Assembly: GCA_963629575.1 (NCBI GenBank)
Contig: CAVGIM010000023.1
Coordinates: 1 to 41,227 of the forward strand
Origin: Hallerella sp963629575
GTDB taxonomy: Bacteria; Fibrobacterota; Fibrobacteria; Fibrobacterales; Fibrobacteraceae
Length of the DNA: 41,227 bases
Direction: 5' to 3'
This document shows, one piece after another, positions 39,376 through 41,227 of the stretch (the stretch's first letter is position 1; each line of letters begins with the position of its first letter). The notes beneath the pieces were generated by a model. The model was not told the DNA's origin. It saw only the letters and a list, made by a program, of their open reading frames with translations, and did not search any database. The position numbers and the translations under genes are program-made.

Positions 39376-40365
39376 TTACTCGTTCAAAGCCATCGCCCGG
39401 TCTCGCACGGAAGCCTTGTATTTTTCTTTGCCAGAATCACTTAAAAAAGAACTGTCCAGCATTTCCTCCATGACCGGCACGGAATCAACAGCTTGCTTAA
39501 TAAAACGTTCCGCACGTTTTTCGACAACGCCGATTCTCTTGGCAAATTCCATGAAATCAGGAACTCCATAAAAACCGTTTATTTCGTAAAACAGCGTACT
39601 AAAGTCGTCTTCATCCTTGAACAGGTCAAGAGCCATGCGGGACATTTCGTTGGGTATGTGAAGCGAAGTATTCAACAAGTCGTAGGCAGGCGTCAATTCG
39701 TAAACTTCAGGAGCTTCGGGCGTACTGCGCAGTGAGAAATTTTTCGCATGGGCATCGCCATTGCATACAAGGTAATTGAATAAAACCGTTCTAAAAAACA
39801 CCTCTATCGCAACATCCGCAGCACTCACGTATTTTTTTATCAGATTGGCAATTTCTTCGTACGAAATCCCTTCGTATTTATAGTCGCTTCCGTTTTTCTC
39901 GGGTACTAACCCCGCGATTTGTGCGAAGTCGCTCTGGTTGATTCTTTGTCCATTTTCCAGGATATCAAAACGTTTGGTAATATAGACCGGATCTCCATTT
40001 TCAAGAAAAAGCAAGGCCGACAAGGCTGTCGGAATATTGAAAACGCTTTTTGCCATTAGCATGCTCACGTGTTCATTCGCCGGAGAGTCCTGAAAATTGT
40101 CGTAGCGGTTTTGCAATGACGGTTTGAGAATGTGGGTGCCGCCACGGTCCGTATTCACAAGTCTTTTGCCTTCCATTTTGGCGGAAAATTTAGCCTGCGC
40201 ACCGGAAAGGGATATCCTTCTTATCGCTCCGACTTCGGAAAAGGATAGTCGAGAAATGTCGTAATCCAAGGTTGCGCAAAAATCGGAAATTCCAAATAAT
40301 TCCCTAGAACACTTGGGACAGAAATCGCGGCGGGTCTCTTTTAAGCAACAGTGACATTTTCCCAT
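39376..40365 (-). CDS. HipA-type Ser/Thr kinase (HipT-like toxin) with N-terminal zinc ribbon
   Basis: 329 residues from ATG 40365, 4 nt after the upstream stop. The N-terminus has C-x2-C (4-7) and C-x2-C (16-19), a likely zinc ribbon. The kinase lacks the HipA N-terminal domain, which is encoded separately upstream. G-loop SLSGAQAK (52-59), Lys81 in HILKPS, catalytic Asp204 in NGDAHAKN and metal-binding Asp229 in PAYDLL are all present, so it should be active. HipA and HipT kinases phosphorylate aminoacyl-tRNA synthetases and halt growth; the target here is unknown. The G-loop Ser-x-Ser matches the paired serines described for E. coli HipT. Confidence 0.88.
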   Translation of the reverse strand: MGKCHCCLKETRRDFCPKCSRELFGISDFCATLDYDISRLSFSEVGAIRRISLSGAQAKFSAKMEGKRLVNTDRGGTHILKPSLQNRYDNFQDSPANEHVSMLMAKSVFNIPTALSALLFLENGDPVYITKRFDILENGQRINQSDFAQIAGLVPEKNGSDYKYEGISYEEIANLIKKYVSAADVAIEVFFRTVLFNYLVCNGDAHAKNFSLRSTPEAPEVYELTPAYDLLNTSLHIPNEMSRMALDLFKDEDDFSTLFYEINGFYGVPDFMEFAKRIGVVEKRAERFIKQAVDSVPVMEEMLDSSFLSDSGKEKYKASVRDRAMALNE

Positions 40366-40369
40366 TGTT

Positions 40370-40705
40370 TTACCCAGGGCGAACGGTGACAGCACCGATT
40401 GTTTCATAGTTTGCGAGTTTTAGGAGCATCGTGAATTTATCCGAAGGCGATATGCCGAGACGCTCGCAAAAAAAGTCCCGGTTTAATCCTTCCGGAAGCA
40501 GTCCCTGAAAATAGGGAAATAAATAGGGAGAACGGAAAATGCGCCTTTTCTTTGGCATGTCGAGGGCGATAGACGGATTGCTCGACATGGCATATTTCGA
40601 ATCATAGAGGAATGTATAGCGCCGTTTATTTTTAAGCAAATAGCCGGCAAGAGTATCGTTGTGATACACACAGGCAAATTGAATTTTGGAAAATCCGCTA
40701 ATCAT
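40370..40705 (-). CDS. HipA N-terminal domain as separate protein (HipS-like)
   Basis: 111 residues: VYHNDTLAGYLLK at the start and the hallmark PYLFPYFQGLLPEGLNRDFF with LGISPSDKFTMLLKL and GAVTV at the end. This is the HipA N-terminal subdomain 1, normally fused to the kinase. In E. coli HipBST the corresponding HipS is the antitoxin that blocks the kinase. Its ATG lies inside the end of hipB (8-nt overlap) and its stop is 4 nt before the kinase start, so the three proteins are translationally coupled. Confidence 0.88.
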   Translation of the reverse strand: MISGFSKIQFACVYHNDTLAGYLLKNKRRYTFLYDSKYAMSSNPSIALDMPKKRRIFRSPYLFPYFQGLLPEGLNRDFFCERLGISPSDKFTMLLKLANYETIGAVTVRPG

Positions 40706-40904
40706 TTTTTACCCTCTCGCTCAGCGAAACGATGAGACCCAAAGGCTTTATCATTTTACTCAAGACGTTTACGGACGGGTTGGAATTTCCTGATTCGACA
40801 GAGATGATAGTCCTTATGGAAACACCTGAAATTTCGGAAAGGTCCTGTTGAGAAAGTCCCAGCTTTTTCCTTCGTTCCAAAATTTGCCGTGCAATGTCTT
40901 TCAT
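40698..40904 (-). CDS. HipB-like XRE-family antitoxin/repressor
   Basis: 68 residues from ATG 40904; a TTG at 40916 would add four. Nearly all of it is an HTH domain: ILERRKKLGLSQQDLSEISGVSIRTIISVESGNSNPSVNVL. First gene of the operon. Two identical inverted GCAA-N4-TTGC sites flank its promoter, which fits the autoregulation known for HipB. No clear Shine-Dalgarno before the ATG. Confidence 0.9.
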   Translation of the reverse strand: MKDIARQILERRKKLGLSQQDLSEISGVSIRTIISVESGNSNPSVNVLSKMIKPLGLIVSLSERVKND

Positions 40905-40912
40905 GGTAAACT

Positions 40913-40924
40913 GCAATATGTTGC
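40913..40924. promoter_or_regulatory. Operator O1 of the hip operon
   Basis: GCAATATGTTGC, a GCAA-N4-TTGC palindrome lying in the untranslated leader 14 bp downstream of the -10 and 8 bp before hipB ATG. Confidence 0.7.
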
Positions 40925-40937
40925 TTGTTTTGTGTTC

Positions 40938-40966
40938 AATATACTACAAAACGGGCAAGTTGTCAA
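40938..40966 (-). promoter_or_regulatory. hip operon promoter
   Basis: TTGACA (40966-40961), 17 nt, TATATT (40943-40938), followed by G. Perfect -35 and the same -10 as the tRNA operon promoter. It lies between the two operators. Confidence 0.85.
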
Positions 40967-40974
40967 TAAAATCT

Positions 40975-40986
40975 GCAACATATTGC
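40975..40986. promoter_or_regulatory. Operator O2 of the hip operon
   Basis: GCAACATATTGC, the exact reverse complement of O1, 8 bp upstream of the -35. Centres of O1 and O2 are 62 bp apart, about six helical turns, so both face the same side of the DNA. Confidence 0.7.
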
Positions 40987-41039
40987 CGGTAAAGTCAAGA
41001 TCATTTTGCAAGGACAGCTTGTTTCGGATCGGATTTTAT

Positions 41040-41189
41040 CGTTCGTATGCGTCGGCGTTCAGGAAAGAACAGGGCGAACATCTGAAATGGTTCTGCAGAG
41101 ACAGGATAAAGATGTCTCTTGGAGGAATAAGTACGGACAACTACAGAAAAAGTTTAACTTCGTTTCGCTCTAAGAAGCTGTTTTCATAA
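41040..41189 (+). pseudogene. IS3-family transposase C-terminal remnant
   Basis: The frame ending at TAA 41187-41189 reads RKEQGEHLKWFCRDRIKMSLGGISTDNYRKSL, matching the C-terminal YCNxRIKxSLGGxSPxEYRxSL pattern of IS3-type integrases. The catalytic DDE part is absent, because the sequence upstream belongs to the hip promoter region. The conserved SP is ST here. The remaining 41190-41227 (ending GTTGACCA) might be the insertion-sequence end, but the window stops. Confidence 0.5.
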
Positions 41190-41227
41190 TCTTCGAACCA
41201 GTACGGCCGCACAGGAAACGTTGACCA

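Noticed and set aside
39305..39571. Possible small plus-strand protein starting MAIENELDSTYGF
   Set aside because: No ribosome-binding site, and most of it is antisense to the HipA-type kinase gene.

Overview
The window reads as chromosome of a fibre-degrading, Gram-negative anaerobe of the Fibrobacterota (Fibrobacter/Hallerella-like). This is inferred from content: a secreted GH10 xylanase with an N-terminal carbohydrate-binding module, a secreted protein with a Ser-rich linker, many lipoproteins, MFS-acyltransferase-acyl-ACP synthetase fusions, a large-form IspG and a 7TM-HD PgpH. Most of the window is GC-rich housekeeping DNA. Several visibly AT-richer blocks (about 1.9-4.3 kb, 7.7-8.6 kb, parts of 27-30 kb and 38.6-41.2 kb) carry accessory genes.

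Layout. (1) 1-4254, minus: an operon of two lipoprotein-then-lipase pairs. The distal pair is intact but leaves the window. The proximal pair has a lipoprotein gene interrupted by a -1 frameshift at an in-frame A AAA AAG heptamer and a lipase lacking its catalytic half. (2) 4433-9137, minus: a type III restriction-modification system (mod, res), with a large structured inverted repeat upstream of mod. (3) 9492-10930: thyA and, divergently, a DUF4416 protein. (4) 10927-20924, minus: pepP, an outer-membrane-type protein, two tandem giant MFS-PlsC-AMP-ligase fusions and a membrane protein, packed like one operon for lysophospholipid and fatty-acid re-acylation. (5) 21016-24567, plus: lipoprotein, phoH, pgpH, ending in a strong terminator shared with the convergent GH10 xylanase gene (24628-26301). 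(6) 26485-26930, plus: a consensus promoter driving a tiny membrane protein that abuts tRNA-Val and tRNA-Asp. (7) 27000-29677, minus: a secreted/lipoprotein operon in which a Ser-linker protein is split from an HExxH-bearing domain by another apparent -1 frameshift. (8) 30021-34679, minus: serA, ispG, an EamA transporter and a PAP2 phosphatase. (9) 34705-38528, plus: an ArsR-methyltransferase fusion, a 36-residue membrane peptide and a YfhO-like membrane protein. (10) 38595-41227: an accessory end with a helix-turn-helix/glycine-rich membrane protein, a split-HipA (HipBST-like) toxin-antitoxin operon with two matching operators around its promoter, and an IS3-like transposase remnant.

Two themes recur. 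Several genes that head transcription units (thyA, pepP, ispG, eamA, PAP2, ArsR-methyltransferase, yfhO) have no Shine-Dalgarno sequence and carry a TANNTT -10-like hexamer only 6-9 nt before the start codon, which suggests leaderless or nearly leaderless mRNAs. Most operon-internal and accessory genes have ordinary ribosome-binding sites. Second, the accessory operons show single-base -1 disruptions that are either programmed, decaying or sequencing artefacts. The best candidates for something undescribed are the lipoprotein-lipase tandem cassette, the structured element before mod, and the HTH/glycine-rich membrane protein beside the HipBST-like operon.
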